Shown: piece after piece, positions 16,701 through 26,664 of the stretch
Layout of the letters: each line of letters starts with the position of its first letter
Numbering within the stretch: the first letter of the stretch is position 1
NCBI GenBank assembly: GCA_034437275.1
Contig: DAOTUD010000023.1
Coordinates: 1-37,893 of the forward strand
Source: TC-15 sp034437275
GTDB taxonomy: Bacteria > Chloroflexota > Anaerolineae > Aggregatilineales > Aggregatilineaceae
Length of the DNA stretch: 37,893 nucleotides
Direction: 5' to 3'
Position numbers and translations under genes: made by a program
The notes under the pieces: model-generated
Databases searched by the model: none
Seen by the model: the letters and a program-made list of their open reading frames with translations, nothing else
What the model was told of the DNA's origin: nothing

Positions 16701-17420
16701 TTAGTATTGCGCTTCGCTCGCTTCATCACCGGGCGCGTGACCCCGCGCTTCCTGCACGATGCGCACCCCGGCGCTGGCTCCGATGCGCGTGGCACCGGCC
16801 TGGAGCATGGCCTGTGCGTCGGCGTAGGTGCGCACGCCGCCCGCTGCTTTGACGCCCATCGCCGGCCCGACGACACGCCGCATCAACGCCACGTCGTCGC
16901 GGGTGGCCCCGCCGCCGGCAAAGCCGGTCGAGGTTTTCACGAAGTCCACGCCGACCTCTTTGGCGATGCGACACGCGGTTTCTTTTTCGTCCGCGGTGAG
17001 CAGCACATTTTCGAGGATAACCTTGCAGATGGCGTTATGCGCGTGTGCGGCTTCGGTGACGGCGGCTATATCGCGCCGCACCAGGTCGTGATCGCCGGAC
17101 TTCAGCGCGCCGATGTTCTGGACCATATCGACCTCGGTCGCGCCCAACGCGATGACCCGCTCGGCTTCGTACGCTTTGACCTCGGGCAGCGTGGCCCCCA
17201 GTGGAAAGCCGATCACGGTGCACACCGCCACATCATCGACGCCTTGCAGCAGCTCGGCACACAGCGCGACATACGCCGGGTTGATGCAGACCGATGCAAA
17301 ATGGTACTCCCGCGCTTCGTCGCACAACTGCGCGATCTGCTCGCGGCTGGCGGCGGGCTTGAGCAAGGTATGGTCGATCACACGCGCGATCTGCGCCCTG
17401 GAGAAAGTCTCTTGGCTCAC
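16701..17420 (-). CDS. deoC: Deoxyribose-phosphate aldolase
   Basis: A 239-residue class I aldolase converting 2-deoxyribose 5-phosphate to glyceraldehyde 3-phosphate and acetaldehyde in deoxynucleoside catabolism. Family motifs are D-H-T-L-L-K-P (16-22), G-F-P-L-G (71-75), E-V-D-M-V (96-100), the Schiff-base Lys162 in V-K-T-S-T-G-F, Lys191 in V-K-A-A-G-G-V-R, and I-G-A-S-A-G (213-218). The start is GTG at 17420 with AAAGGG about 7 nt upstream. An extended -10 promoter lies about 40 bp before it, and comEA follows after 12 bp. Confidence 0.96.
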   Translation of the reverse strand: MSQETFSRAQIARVIDHTLLKPAASREQIAQLCDEAREYHFASVCINPAYVALCAELLQGVDDVAVCTVIGFPLGATLPEVKAYEAERVIALGATEVDMVQNIGALKSGDHDLVRRDIAAVTEAAHAHNAICKVILENVLLTADEKETACRIAKEVGVDFVKTSTGFAGGGATRDDVALMRRVVGPAMGVKAAGGVRTYADAQAMLQAGATRIGASAGVRIVQEARGHAPGDEASEAQY

Positions 17421-17456
17421 AATAGCACCCTTTCGTTAATTCTTTTCCGGCCCGCA

Positions 17457-17465
17457 ATTATAACA
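17457..17465 (-). promoter_or_regulatory. Extended -10 promoter of deoC-comEA
   Basis: The minus strand reads TGTTATAAT, a perfect TATAAT with the TGn extension. No good -35 element is visible, which fits an extended -10 promoter. The start would lie about 30 nt before the deoC GTG codon. Confidence 0.6.
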
Positions 17466-17477
17466 CGCGCACAACAC

Positions 17478-17504
17478 ATCGGGACAGGCCACGCCCGTCC
17501 CGAT
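17478..17504 (-). terminator. Hairpin after livM
   Basis: An 8-bp perfect stem (17478-17485 with 17497-17504) surrounds an 11-nt loop that can form a further GGC/GCC pairing. It lies about 40 bp after the livM stop and just before the deoC promoter. No T run follows, so termination strength is uncertain. Confidence 0.45.
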
Positions 17505-17545
17505 CCGACTCTTTCAGCGATGTGATCTGCGCAAGCCGTGACGGC

Positions 17546-19285
17546 TCAACGTTTGCCCCACAAGCGCCCGGTAATCGCGCCGATGACCCCGGCGATGGCG
17601 GTCACCAGGGCGGCCAGACCCAGCCGGGCGGGCTTTTTGCCGGTGGCGTCCAGTTCTGGCTCGCCGACCGGTGGATAGTCCTCTCTTTCGACGGCGGGGG
17701 CTTCCGGTTTGAGTTGGCGTTGCAACCGGCGGATGCGGCGCTCGGCCAGCCATTTGTTCCAGGTGCCGACGATGCCGTTGGGCAGGACCATCACTGCCAG
17801 CACGAACAGCGTGCCCAGCAGCAGGTCCCACAGCTCCGCGACGGTGTAGTCGCTGGTGTCGACCAGGTGATCGGCGACTAGCAGCGCAATGATCGCGGGC
17901 ACGATGAAGACTTCCACCCACGCCAACAGGTTAAAGCGCTGGATGACATCCATTACCGGGTTCGGCTCGTGCTCCTGCGGTTCCTCATAGTCGACTGACT
18001 GGGTCCGGTTATTGAACCAGGGCATGATGTATTTGCGCCGGGCGATCCGGAAGATCAACCCGAGCACCACGAAATACAGCAGCACGAATGCCTGCCAGAC
18101 CGTGATCAGCCCCAATAGCTTGAACGTCACCGGCTCGTCGCGCAGGTAGCTTTCGCCCAGCACCAGCCCCACCGCCGCGATGACCGGTCCGGTCAGCGTG
18201 CCGACGCCGCCGATCAAGGTGTAGAGCAGCGGCTCGACGGTGTAGTTCAGGCTGAGATATTCGGGCCGGACCTGCCGGAAGCTGTCCCAGATGACGAACA
18301 GCACCCCGCTGAGACTGGCGATCACACCGGCAAACGTCATCGTGGCCAGCTTGTAGAAGAACGTGTTGTACCCGATGGTGCGCGCGCGTTCTTCGTTTTC
18401 ACGGACAGCCAGGATCACGCGGCCCACCGGCGAGTTCAGATAGCGCCGGATCGCCAGGAACACCACCACGAAAAACACAACCGTCACGTGGAAGGTGTAC
18501 AGCCGGTTCTCCAGCGGCATGCCGCGCTGGTCGCCGCGAAACGGCTTCTGCACGACGTTAAATTGCTCCGGGATCAGGCGGCTTACCAGCAGGCCATCCT
18601 CGGCCCCGGTATAGTCGACGAACGCGCCGCTTTTGGCGATCACGAAGAACATCTCGGCCAGCGCCAGCGTGAACATGGCGAAGTAGACGCCCTTCAGGCG
18701 CAGGGTCACCGCGCCCGACAGCAAGCTGAGCGCGATACTGACCAACACTGCCAGCCCGACCGCCTGGTAAAAGCCCAGCCCAAAGTCAATCGGCATCAAG
18801 GCCAGGATGATGGCCAGGCTGCTGGCGAACAAAATGACAAGCTGCCGGCCCGGCAGGCGGGTCAGCACGGCCAGCACCAGGATACCGATGTTCACCCCGA
18901 TCAACGTCCGGGGCAGATAGGCCGGGTCGTAGTGCTGCAGCATGATGAAGGTGGCATACGCGCCCGCCCCAAAAAACAGTGCGTGTCCGAAGGAAATCAC
19001 GCCGTTGAAGCCAAACAGCAGGTTGTAGCTCATCGTCAGGCACGCGATGATCAACGCCTGGGCCATCACGCTCTGCCAGTTGGCCGACGCGCCAGCTTTG
19101 CGGAAGTTGTCCGGCATGACCTCGGAGCCAGTCAGGTCGGCGACGATGTGGGGCGACCACCACAACAGCACCAACATCAGCACGAACAGCCAGTTTTCGA
19201 ACAATGTCCGGGCGGCCACGTCTGCCATACGGCGCAGGGTAGGGTCGCCAATGCGTTCAATGTTTTTATAGATGCGGTCGATCAT
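17546..19285 (-). CDS. livM: Branched-chain amino acid-type ABC permease LivM, enlarged
   Basis: A 579-residue HAAT-family permease; LivM is usually 300-430 residues. The core signature G-V-I-S-F-G-H-A-L-F-F-G (95-106), the G-V-Y-F-A-M-F-T-L-A-L segment (199-209) and the ATPase-contact R-E-N-E-E-R-A-R-T-I-G-Y (295-306) identify it. The typical terminal helix appears at about 485-507 (L-P-N-G-I-V-G). Before it, residues about 413-480 form a polar, acidic loop plus an extra hydrophobic segment (457-471). After it comes a charged tail with another hydrophobic segment near 555-573. ATG overlaps the livH stop by 4 nt. It pairs with LivH to form the channel. Solutes of the family include branched amino acids, amides and carboxylates. 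Confidence 0.9.
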   Translation of the reverse strand: MIDRIYKNIERIGDPTLRRMADVAARTLFENWLFVLMLVLLWWSPHIVADLTGSEVMPDNFRKAGASANWQSVMAQALIIACLTMSYNLLFGFNGVISFGHALFFGAGAYATFIMLQHYDPAYLPRTLIGVNIGILVLAVLTRLPGRQLVILFASSLAIILALMPIDFGLGFYQAVGLAVLVSIALSLLSGAVTLRLKGVYFAMFTLALAEMFFVIAKSGAFVDYTGAEDGLLVSRLIPEQFNVVQKPFRGDQRGMPLENRLYTFHVTVVFFVVVFLAIRRYLNSPVGRVILAVRENEERARTIGYNTFFYKLATMTFAGVIASLSGVLFVIWDSFRQVRPEYLSLNYTVEPLLYTLIGGVGTLTGPVIAAVGLVLGESYLRDEPVTFKLLGLITVWQAFVLLYFVVLGLIFRIARRKYIMPWFNNRTQSVDYEEPQEHEPNPVMDVIQRFNLLAWVEVFIVPAIIALLVADHLVDTSDYTVAELWDLLLGTLFVLAVMVLPNGIVGTWNKWLAERRIRRLQRQLKPEAPAVEREDYPPVGEPELDATGKKPARLGLAALVTAIAGVIGAITGRLWGKR

Positions 19286-20283
19286 GCTTCCTCCCTGCCG
19301 AACAGGCCGCTGGGCTGGACCAGCAACACCACGATCATCAACAACAGAATCGAGGTTTCGGCCAGTACGGACGTATCCAGCCGCTCCAGCGACACACGCC
19401 CGGCGACTTCACGGGTCAGCCCCACGACAAGGCTGGCGACAGCCGTGCCTTCATAGCTGCCAAACCCGCCGATGACGATCACCACAATCGACCAGATCAA
19501 AAACTGGTTGCCCATTTCCAGGGTCGCGCCCTGGTTGGGCACGATCGCGATCCCACCGAGCGCGGCCAGCGCGGCCCCTAAGATGAAGACCAGGGTAAAC
19601 ACGCGGCGCACGTTGATACCGAGCGCCTGCACCATCTCGCTGTCCTGGACACCGGCACGTATGATGATGCCGATCCGGGTGCGGTTGAGCAGCAGGTAGA
19701 CCCCGATCATCATGACCAAACCCAGAAAAATGATAAACAAACGATAGACATTCAAGTTTTGCCCAAACAGCGAAAACTGCCCGTCCAGTGATGGCGGCGG
19801 GTCGAGCGCCTGCTTGGGGGCCGGGCCATAGTAGCGTTCGACGGCATCCAGCAGGATCGCGGCCAGCCCGAAGGTCAGCACGATCTGGAAGATGGGGCGC
19901 TCGTACAGCGGGCGGATCAGCCCGGTTTCGATGATGGCCCCTAAGATGCCGACCGACACAATCGCCGCCAGGATCGCTGCCATGAAGCGCAGTTCTCCCT
20001 CCAGCCCGACGTTTTCGTAGGTCTGGTAGCCGACATAGGCCCCGATCAACACAAAGGCACCCTGGGCAAAATTAAGGACATCGAGCAAGCCGAAAATGAG
20101 CGACAAGCCCGATGCGGATAGAAAAATAAGCATCCCCAAAAAAATACCGGCAAATACGGTCTGGCCGGTGGTGTTATAGCCAAACTCGATCCAGCAATAC
20201 GCGATTAAAACGGCAATGTACACAACCACCAGAACCCATGACCGGCGGTGCTGGGGTGGCAAGTTTGCAAAGTAATTCTGCAT
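19282..20283 (-). CDS. livH: Branched-chain amino acid-type ABC permease LivH
   Basis: A 333-residue integral membrane permease. After a ~15-residue polar start come repeated hydrophobic helices. The LivH pattern S-A-S-G-L-S-L-I-F-G-L-L-D-V-L-N-F-A-Q-G begins near residue 56, and a later segment reads A-L-G-I-N-V-R-R-V-F, the contact loop for the ATPases. The C terminus P-S-G-L-F-G is typical. It is slightly longer than usual because of the N terminus. The gene starts 14 bp after livF and overlaps livM by 4 nt, so the operon is tightly packed. Confidence 0.93.
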   Translation of the reverse strand: MQNYFANLPPQHRRSWVLVVVYIAVLIAYCWIEFGYNTTGQTVFAGIFLGMLIFLSASGLSLIFGLLDVLNFAQGAFVLIGAYVGYQTYENVGLEGELRFMAAILAAIVSVGILGAIIETGLIRPLYERPIFQIVLTFGLAAILLDAVERYYGPAPKQALDPPPSLDGQFSLFGQNLNVYRLFIIFLGLVMMIGVYLLLNRTRIGIIIRAGVQDSEMVQALGINVRRVFTLVFILGAALAALGGIAIVPNQGATLEMGNQFLIWSIVVIVIGGFGSYEGTAVASLVVGLTREVAGRVSLERLDTSVLAETSILLLMIVVLLVQPSGLFGREEA

Positions 20284-20297
20284 GATATCCTCCGGTC

Positions 20298-21002
20298 CTA
20301 CGCGACACCCAAATAGGTTCTGATCAGGGTGGGGTTGTTGACCAGGTCCGCGATGCGGCCTTGATGGACCGACAGCCCTTCTTCGATGATCACATACTGT
20401 TCGGCTAACTGGCTGGCGACCTGGAAGTTCTGCTCCACGAGCAGCACGGTGGTACGCTCCGACAACTGGCGGATGGCCTTCATCACCTGCTCGATGAGTA
20501 CCGGGGCCAGCCCCTCGCTTGGTTCGTCAATGAGCAGCAGGTCGTTATCCGGCACCAGTGCCCGGGCGATGGCCAGCATTTGCTGCTGCCCGCCCGACAG
20601 GTTCCCGCCCGGCAGGTCATACAGGCGCTTGAGGTCCGGGAACAGGCCGAAGATAAAATCTGCCTTCCGATCCAGGTCGCCGTTTTTGCGCTCGGCGATC
20701 TGGAGGTTCTCGGCGACCGTCAGGTCGTGGAAGATGATGCGCTTCTCGGGCACATAGCCGATGCCCATCTGGGCGATCTTATGCGTCGCCTGGTGGTGGA
20801 TCAGCTCGCCCTTGAACATGATCTGGCCCGCGCGCGGCGGGGTCAACCCCATGATGCTGCGCAGGGTGGTGGTCTTTCCGGCCCCATTGCGCCCCAACAG
20901 CACGGTAATGCTGCCCGGCTGCACCTCGACCGTGACCCCCTCCAGGATATGAAATTCGCCGATGAACGTATGAATGTTCCGTACGTCGAGGATCGTGCTC
21001 AT
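20298..21002 (-). CDS. livF: ABC transporter ATPase LivF
   Basis: A 234-residue ATP-binding subunit. Walker A is G-R-N-G-A-G-K-T (37-44), the signature is L-S-G-G-Q-Q (135-140), and Walker B with catalytic Glu is L-L-L-I-D-E-P (155-161), followed by S-E-G-L-A-P, a LivF hallmark. The H-loop region gives L-L-V-E-Q-N, with Gln where many ABC ATPases have His, as is usual for LivF. The start overlaps the livG stop by 4 nt. It would form a heterodimer with LivG to power LivH/LivM. Confidence 0.95.
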   Translation of the reverse strand: MSTILDVRNIHTFIGEFHILEGVTVEVQPGSITVLLGRNGAGKTTTLRSIMGLTPPRAGQIMFKGELIHHQATHKIAQMGIGYVPEKRIIFHDLTVAENLQIAERKNGDLDRKADFIFGLFPDLKRLYDLPGGNLSGGQQQMLAIARALVPDNDLLLIDEPSEGLAPVLIEQVMKAIRQLSERTTVLLVEQNFQVASQLAEQYVIIEEGLSVHQGRIADLVNNPTLIRTYLGVA

Positions 21003-21787
21003 GACAGGCCCTCCTGGACAACCCCTGCAAAATCACCGTACAGTTCGCCCAGGTAAGCCTGCTGCACGGTTTCGTTTTGGGTGATCTCGGCGGGGGTTCC
21101 CTCGGCCAGGATGCCGCCATGATGCATGACGGTGATCCGGTCCGAGATGTTCATCACCACGTGCATGTTGTGTTCGACCAGCATGATGGTCTTGCCGGTG
21201 GTTTGCTGAATGTCCTGGATGGTGTCGATCAAGGCTGGGACCTGCTCGGTGGCCATGCCGGCGGTCGGCTCATCCAGCAAAAACAGTTCAGCGTCGGAAG
21301 CCAGCAAGATCGCCAGTTCGAGTTTGCGCTGGTCGCCGTGCGGCAAAATCACGGCGGGGACGTGTCCCTTGTCCAACAGCCCGACCCGTTCCAGGGCGTC
21401 CTGGGCGGTGTTGGTGTACTGCTTGAAGCGCCGGAAGTGCTGCCAGAATTTGTAGCTGTCGTCACCGATCGCCTGGGCGGCCAGCCGCACATTTTCCAGC
21501 ACGGTGAGGTTGGGGAAAATATTGGTAATTTGGAACGAGCGACCAATCCCCAGGTGGACCCGGCGGTGCAGCGGGACGTTGGTGATATCCTGTCCCTCAA
21601 ACCACACCGTGCCGCGTGTCGGCTTCAGATTGGCCGTCAACAAGTTAAAAAGGGTCGTTTTGCCGGCACCGTTGGGGCCAATGATCGAGTGGAGTTCACC
21701 CGGCTTGACCTGGATATCGACATCATCGACGGCAACCAACCCGCCAAATTCTTTACGTAAGCCATGACCTTCGAGAATATATTCCAT
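20999..21787 (-). CDS. livG: ABC transporter ATPase LivG
   Basis: A 262-residue ATP-binding subunit. Walker A is G-P-N-G-A-G-K-T (37-44). The Q-loop segment I-G-R-S-F-Q-I is at 81-87, and the signature reads L-P-H-G-D-Q-R-K-L-E-L-A (148-159), a LivG-style variant of LSGGQ. Walker B plus Glu is F-L-L-D-E-P (169-174), followed by T-A-G-M, and His206 is the switch His. It is the first of the transporter core genes, 63 bp after the binding-protein gene with a hairpin in the gap, and overlaps livF by 4 nt. Confidence 0.95.
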   Translation of the reverse strand: MEYILEGHGLRKEFGGLVAVDDVDIQVKPGELHSIIGPNGAGKTTLFNLLTANLKPTRGTVWFEGQDITNVPLHRRVHLGIGRSFQITNIFPNLTVLENVRLAAQAIGDDSYKFWQHFRRFKQYTNTAQDALERVGLLDKGHVPAVILPHGDQRKLELAILLASDAELFLLDEPTAGMATEQVPALIDTIQDIQQTTGKTIMLVEHNMHVVMNISDRITVMHHGGILAEGTPAEITQNETVQQAYLGELYGDFAGVVQEGLS

Positions 21788-21804
21788 AAGCTGCCTCGTT
21801 ACAC

Positions 21805-21830
21805 GGGGGATACACAGGCGTGCATCCCCC
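21805..21830 (-). terminator. Intercistronic hairpin between the binding-protein gene and livG
   Basis: A 7-bp perfect stem (21805-21811 with 21824-21830) continues, after one mismatch, into CAC/GTG around a 4-nt loop. There is no T run. It probably attenuates or protects the upstream mRNA, giving more binding protein than membrane subunits, as in many ABC operons. Confidence 0.55.
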
Positions 21831-21850
21831 GCTAAGGTTAACGATGGGGA

Positions 21851-23125
21851 CTACTCGCGTTCCGCCAGCGGCGTGCAGTCCAGGTCGTCGCTGCTGCGCT
21901 CGGCCCCGGCTTCGCACGGCGGTGCGGTCTCGTCCGCCGAGACTTCCGCGATCAGGTTGTAGAACATTTGATCGGGATCATCCAGGTTGTCAAGCTCGAC
22001 GACGTACATCGGCATGAGCGCCTGGTGGTCTTCGGGACGCATGTAGTAGGTGCCCTTCGGGCCTTCCCACTCCAGCCCTTCGAGCGCCGGGATCAGGTCA
22101 TCGGGGAAGGTCGAGCCTTCGGCCTTCTCGACGCCGGCGACAATCGCCTGGCCGGTGGCGAACCCGCATTCGGTGAACAGGTCCGGCACGTCGTCATAAC
22201 GCTCGATGTGCTGTTCGGTCAGCCAGTCGTTGATCTCGGTGTCAGGCAGGGTGTAGTGGTACACGATCAGCCCGATGTTGCCGATCTGCGATTCGTCGGC
22301 GAACGCCAGCACGATGTCGTTGGAGTTGTAGCCGGTGATGATGGTCGGCTTGTCGGGGTCAACGCCCAGGCCCAACTCGGTCGCCTGCTGGAACAGGCTG
22401 ATGGAGCTGGCCCCGGCCCAGGTGATGATCACGCCATCGGCCCCGGAGTCGATGACCTTCTGCAAGAAGGGCACGAAGTTGGTGGTGTCGGTGGGGGCGA
22501 AGATTGGGTCGGCGACGAACTCCGCGCCTTTGCGGAGGAAGCCGTATTCGAAAGCTGCCACCGAGCCATAGCCGAAAGCGTAGTCCGGCGCAAGCTGGAC
22601 GTACTCGTTGCCGACATTGTCGGTCGCCCAGGTGGCGATGTCGAGCGCGTCGTGGTACGAGTTACGGCAGGCACGGAAGGTCGTGTCCTGGAAGAACTCG
22701 CCCGTGATGCGCGGGTCCGCCGCCGGGCCAGCCATCAGGACCACGCCGTAGTCGGCGGCGATGCTGACCAACCCCTGGGTCACGCCCGAGGAAGGCGCGC
22801 CGACGAGGATTTCTACACCCTCGACCTCGATCAGTTCGCGGGCCTGGGTGGCGGCCAGTTCGGCGTCATTGGCATAGTCGCGGATGATGATCTCAATCGG
22901 ACGCCCGGCAACCGTCATCTCGCCATCGGTCGCATAGTCGAGGCCCAACGTCAGGCCGTTTTCCAGTTCGATACCGTACAACTGCAGTACTGCTGACAGG
23001 TCGGTGATCAAACCGATCTTCAGCGGCTCAGCATCCTGGGCTTCGGTCTTGCCGGATTGTGCAGGCATCATCACAACCGACAGCGCCAGCACGACAACTA
23101 ACACCAAAAGAGATAGTTTACGCAT
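21851..23125 (-). CDS. ABC transporter substrate-binding protein, HAAT family
   Basis: A 424-residue periplasmic-binding-protein type 6 fold protein. A signal peptide spans about 1-30 (hydrophobic 4-21, likely cut after T-E-A). There is no lipobox Cys, so anchoring is unclear. The mature part begins L-K-I-G-L-I-T-D-L-S-A and includes V-G-A-P-S-S-G-V-T-Q-G-L (108-119), the usual ligand-contact loop with Ser residues. The C-terminal ~30 residues are acidic, with two Cys that could pair. AAAGGAG precedes the ATG. It follows an acyl-CoA ligase gene after 95 bp and leads into livG, F, H and M. The ligand may be a carboxylate or amino acid; its neighbours favour an acid that can be CoA-activated. 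Confidence 0.92.
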   Translation of the reverse strand: MRKLSLLVLVVVLALSVVMMPAQSGKTEAQDAEPLKIGLITDLSAVLQLYGIELENGLTLGLDYATDGEMTVAGRPIEIIIRDYANDAELAATQARELIEVEGVEILVGAPSSGVTQGLVSIAADYGVVLMAGPAADPRITGEFFQDTTFRACRNSYHDALDIATWATDNVGNEYVQLAPDYAFGYGSVAAFEYGFLRKGAEFVADPIFAPTDTTNFVPFLQKVIDSGADGVIITWAGASSISLFQQATELGLGVDPDKPTIITGYNSNDIVLAFADESQIGNIGLIVYHYTLPDTEINDWLTEQHIERYDDVPDLFTECGFATGQAIVAGVEKAEGSTFPDDLIPALEGLEWEGPKGTYYMRPEDHQALMPMYVVELDNLDDPDQMFYNLIAEVSADETAPPCEAGAERSSDDLDCTPLAERE

Positions 23126-23220
23126 TTTGTAAGCTCCTTTTTCGCATTACTTTTTTAGTATGGACAGAATAGGCGATGTACGTTGTTTCCTCGTTTTCCT
23201 CGAGTATCCCTCCTTTTGAG

Positions 23221-24762
<1,542 letters not shown>

Positions 24763-24764
24763 TG

Positions 24765-25763
24765 CTAACTCCTGATTTCCGTCCACTCGAACGCTGCGGT
24801 GGCCATCGTATACCCGGCCCCACTGGCGCAGAAGACCACCAGCTCACCCGGCTCCGGGCCGATGCCCTGCGTGATCGCGTCGTCGAGCGCCAGCGGCACG
24901 CAGGCCGAGCCGGTATAGCCCCATTTTTCCATCGTGGTATGGGTCTTTTCCATCGGCAGGCCGAGGTCGTTCATCACATATTCGATGGTGCGCAGGTTGA
25001 GTTGTGTAAAATAAATCTTGTCGATCTCATCCACGTCGCGTCCCAGTTTGCGCATCAAATCGCGCACCAGCGGCGGCCAGCCCTGGTTGTTGGTGGCTGG
25101 CGGGAACCGCTTGCGGATTTCGAGCTTCTGCGGGCGGGTGCCCGGTCCGCCGGTCGGCTCGACCGTCCCGCCGATGAACACGCCCATATAGTCATGGAAC
25201 GCGCCGTCGGCCTTCATGTTCGCGTCCAGGAAGCCCGGCCTGTCACCGGCGCTCAGCACGATCGCGCCCGCGCCATCGCCGAACAGCGTGCAGGTGCGCT
25301 TGTGCGTCCAATCCACAAAGCGGGTCATGCCGTAGGAGCCAATCACCAGGATGTTGGTGTATGCCTCGTCCATCGCCAGGTAGCGACTGGCGATATCCAC
25401 GCCCAGCACCCAGGCGGCGCAGGCCGCGTTGATGTCGAAGGTGCCCGCGTTGACCGCGCCGAGCTTGTACTGCACGACCGACGCGGTGCCCGGCGAGACG
25501 TAGTCCGGCGTGTCGGTCGCCAGGATGATCAGGTCGATGGCTTCCGGCGCGAGGTCGGCCCGCTCGAGCGCCTGCCGGGCGGCATAGACCGCCAGGTCGG
25601 AGGTGTTCTCGTCGTCGCCGATCAAACGGCGCTCGCGGATGCCGACGTTGTCGATCAGCCATTGGTCGACCGGCTCGCCCAACATTTCGTCGAGTTCGGC
25701 ATTGGTGCGCACTTTTTCCGGCAGGTAACGCCCGGTGCTGACAATTTGTGCGTAACGGGGCAT
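24765..25763 (-). CDS. KAS III-like condensing enzyme A with altered active site
   Basis: A 332-residue thiolase-superfamily protein of the FabH type. The nucleophile is Cys115 in I-N-A-A-C, and D-T-P-D-Y (84-88) and F-G-D-G-A-G-A (161-167) match FabH. At the positions of the FabH His (HQAN) and Asn (GNTSA) it has T-Q-L-N (Thr253) and W-G-Y-T-G-S-A (Tyr283), by my alignment. Normal decarboxylative condensation of malonyl-ACP would thus be impaired; acyl transfer or non-decarboxylating Claisen chemistry are alternatives. It has its own promoter, is first in the KAS-A, ligase-A, Liv transporter run, and lies 2 bp before the ligase. Substrate is unknown. Confidence 0.88.
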   Translation of the reverse strand: MPRYAQIVSTGRYLPEKVRTNAELDEMLGEPVDQWLIDNVGIRERRLIGDDENTSDLAVYAARQALERADLAPEAIDLIILATDTPDYVSPGTASVVQYKLGAVNAGTFDINAACAAWVLGVDIASRYLAMDEAYTNILVIGSYGMTRFVDWTHKRTCTLFGDGAGAIVLSAGDRPGFLDANMKADGAFHDYMGVFIGGTVEPTGGPGTRPQKLEIRKRFPPATNNQGWPPLVRDLMRKLGRDVDEIDKIYFTQLNLRTIEYVMNDLGLPMEKTHTTMEKWGYTGSACVPLALDDAITQGIGPEPGELVVFCASGAGYTMATAAFEWTEIRS

Positions 25764-25801
25764 GAAGAGGCCTTTCGCTTAATTCTATTATTGACAAACT
25801 T

Positions 25802-25831
25802 ATTATACTCGCGAGTTGCTATCCACGTGAA
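25802..25831 (-). promoter_or_regulatory. Promoter of the KAS-A/ligase-A/Liv run
   Basis: On the minus strand TTCACG (25831-25826) is separated by 18 nt from a perfect TATAAT (25807-25802). A palindrome CTCGCGAG directly precedes the -10 element and could be an operator. Confidence 0.55.
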
Positions 25832-25858
25832 ATGCCGATCCGGGCGTCCGCCGTGAAT

Positions 25859-26659
25859 TCACTTCAGAAAGTCCAGGATCGCCTGGTGTGTGGCTGCTGG
25901 CTCCTCGATGTTGAACAGGTGCCCGGCCCCTTTGATCTCGACCAGTTTGGCGTGTGGCCACACCGCCTGGATCGCTTCGCTGTTGGCGGGCGGGGCGACC
26001 TCGTCATGCTCCCCGACCAGCAGCAGGACCGGCATGGGCGGCGCGAAGTCGGCGATGTGATCGTCCTGCAGGTAGGGCAGCCCGGCCTGGCTCTGGCGCA
26101 GGTAGAGATTCGGCGTTTGCTGGCTGTTGAAGCGCAGATCGACGAGCTTCTGGAACGCCTCGGGGTCGCGCGCCTCAATGCCTTCTGCGCAGGCGATGCG
26201 AATTCCGCGCTTGACCAACTCCAGCGGATCGCCGGAGCGATCTTGTAGGACCTGCATGGCGCGCTCGGAGGGCATGGCGACCTTAGGCCCCCAGTAGAGC
26301 GTCGAGGCCAGGATCAGGCTTTGGATGCGCGCCGTCGCTTTGCGCGCCATGAACAGCGCGATCCCGCCGCCCAGCGAGTGCCCCAGCACGTGCGTCTGCT
26401 CGATCTCCAGCGCATCCAGCAGGCCGAGCGTGTCATCGGCCATCATCTCCAGGTTGTAGGGAATATCCGGCTTGCCGGAGTCGCCGATGCCCCGGTTGTC
26501 GAAGGTGATCACGCGGAAATGCTCGGCCAGCGGGCCAACATTGCGCCACCACGCTTCGTGCCACTGGCCCACGCCGTTGATCAGCAGCAGCGTCTCGTCG
26601 TGCTGCGCGCCGTGAATTTCGTAATAAAGGGTGATATCGTTCGACTGTACGGTTGGCAT
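25859..26659 (-). CDS. Alpha/beta hydrolase fold protein
   Basis: A 266-residue alpha/beta hydrolase. The nucleophile is Ser95 in G-H-S-L-G (93-97), the acid is probably Asp219 in G-E-H-D, and His247 in G-A-G-H completes the triad. D-N-R-G-I-G-D-S-G (54-62) is the usual loop after strand 4. ATG at 26659 is used because AAGGA lies 9 nt before it; the TTG at 26668 has no space for one. It begins 5 bp after the ligase-B stop and ends the KAS-B, SDR, ligase-B series. It could be a thioesterase, lactonase or esterase acting on the acyl product; activity cannot be told from sequence. Confidence 0.88.
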   Translation of the reverse strand: MPTVQSNDITLYYEIHGAQHDETLLLINGVGQWHEAWWRNVGPLAEHFRVITFDNRGIGDSGKPDIPYNLEMMADDTLGLLDALEIEQTHVLGHSLGGGIALFMARKATARIQSLILASTLYWGPKVAMPSERAMQVLQDRSGDPLELVKRGIRIACAEGIEARDPEAFQKLVDLRFNSQQTPNLYLRQSQAGLPYLQDDHIADFAPPMPVLLLVGEHDEVAPPANSEAIQAVWPHAKLVEIKGAGHLFNIEEPAATHQAILDFLK

Positions 26660-26664
26660 GTGTG

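Noticed and set aside
21442..21477. Non-canonical ABC signature in LivG (P-H-G-D-Q instead of S-G-G-Q)
   Set aside because: LivG proteins commonly carry altered signatures of the type A-Y-G-Q-Q, so this is not evidence of lost function.
25853..25862. Palindrome GTGAATTCAC at the stop of the hydrolase gene
   Set aside because: Too short for a terminator and without a T run; it probably arises by chance around the stop codon.
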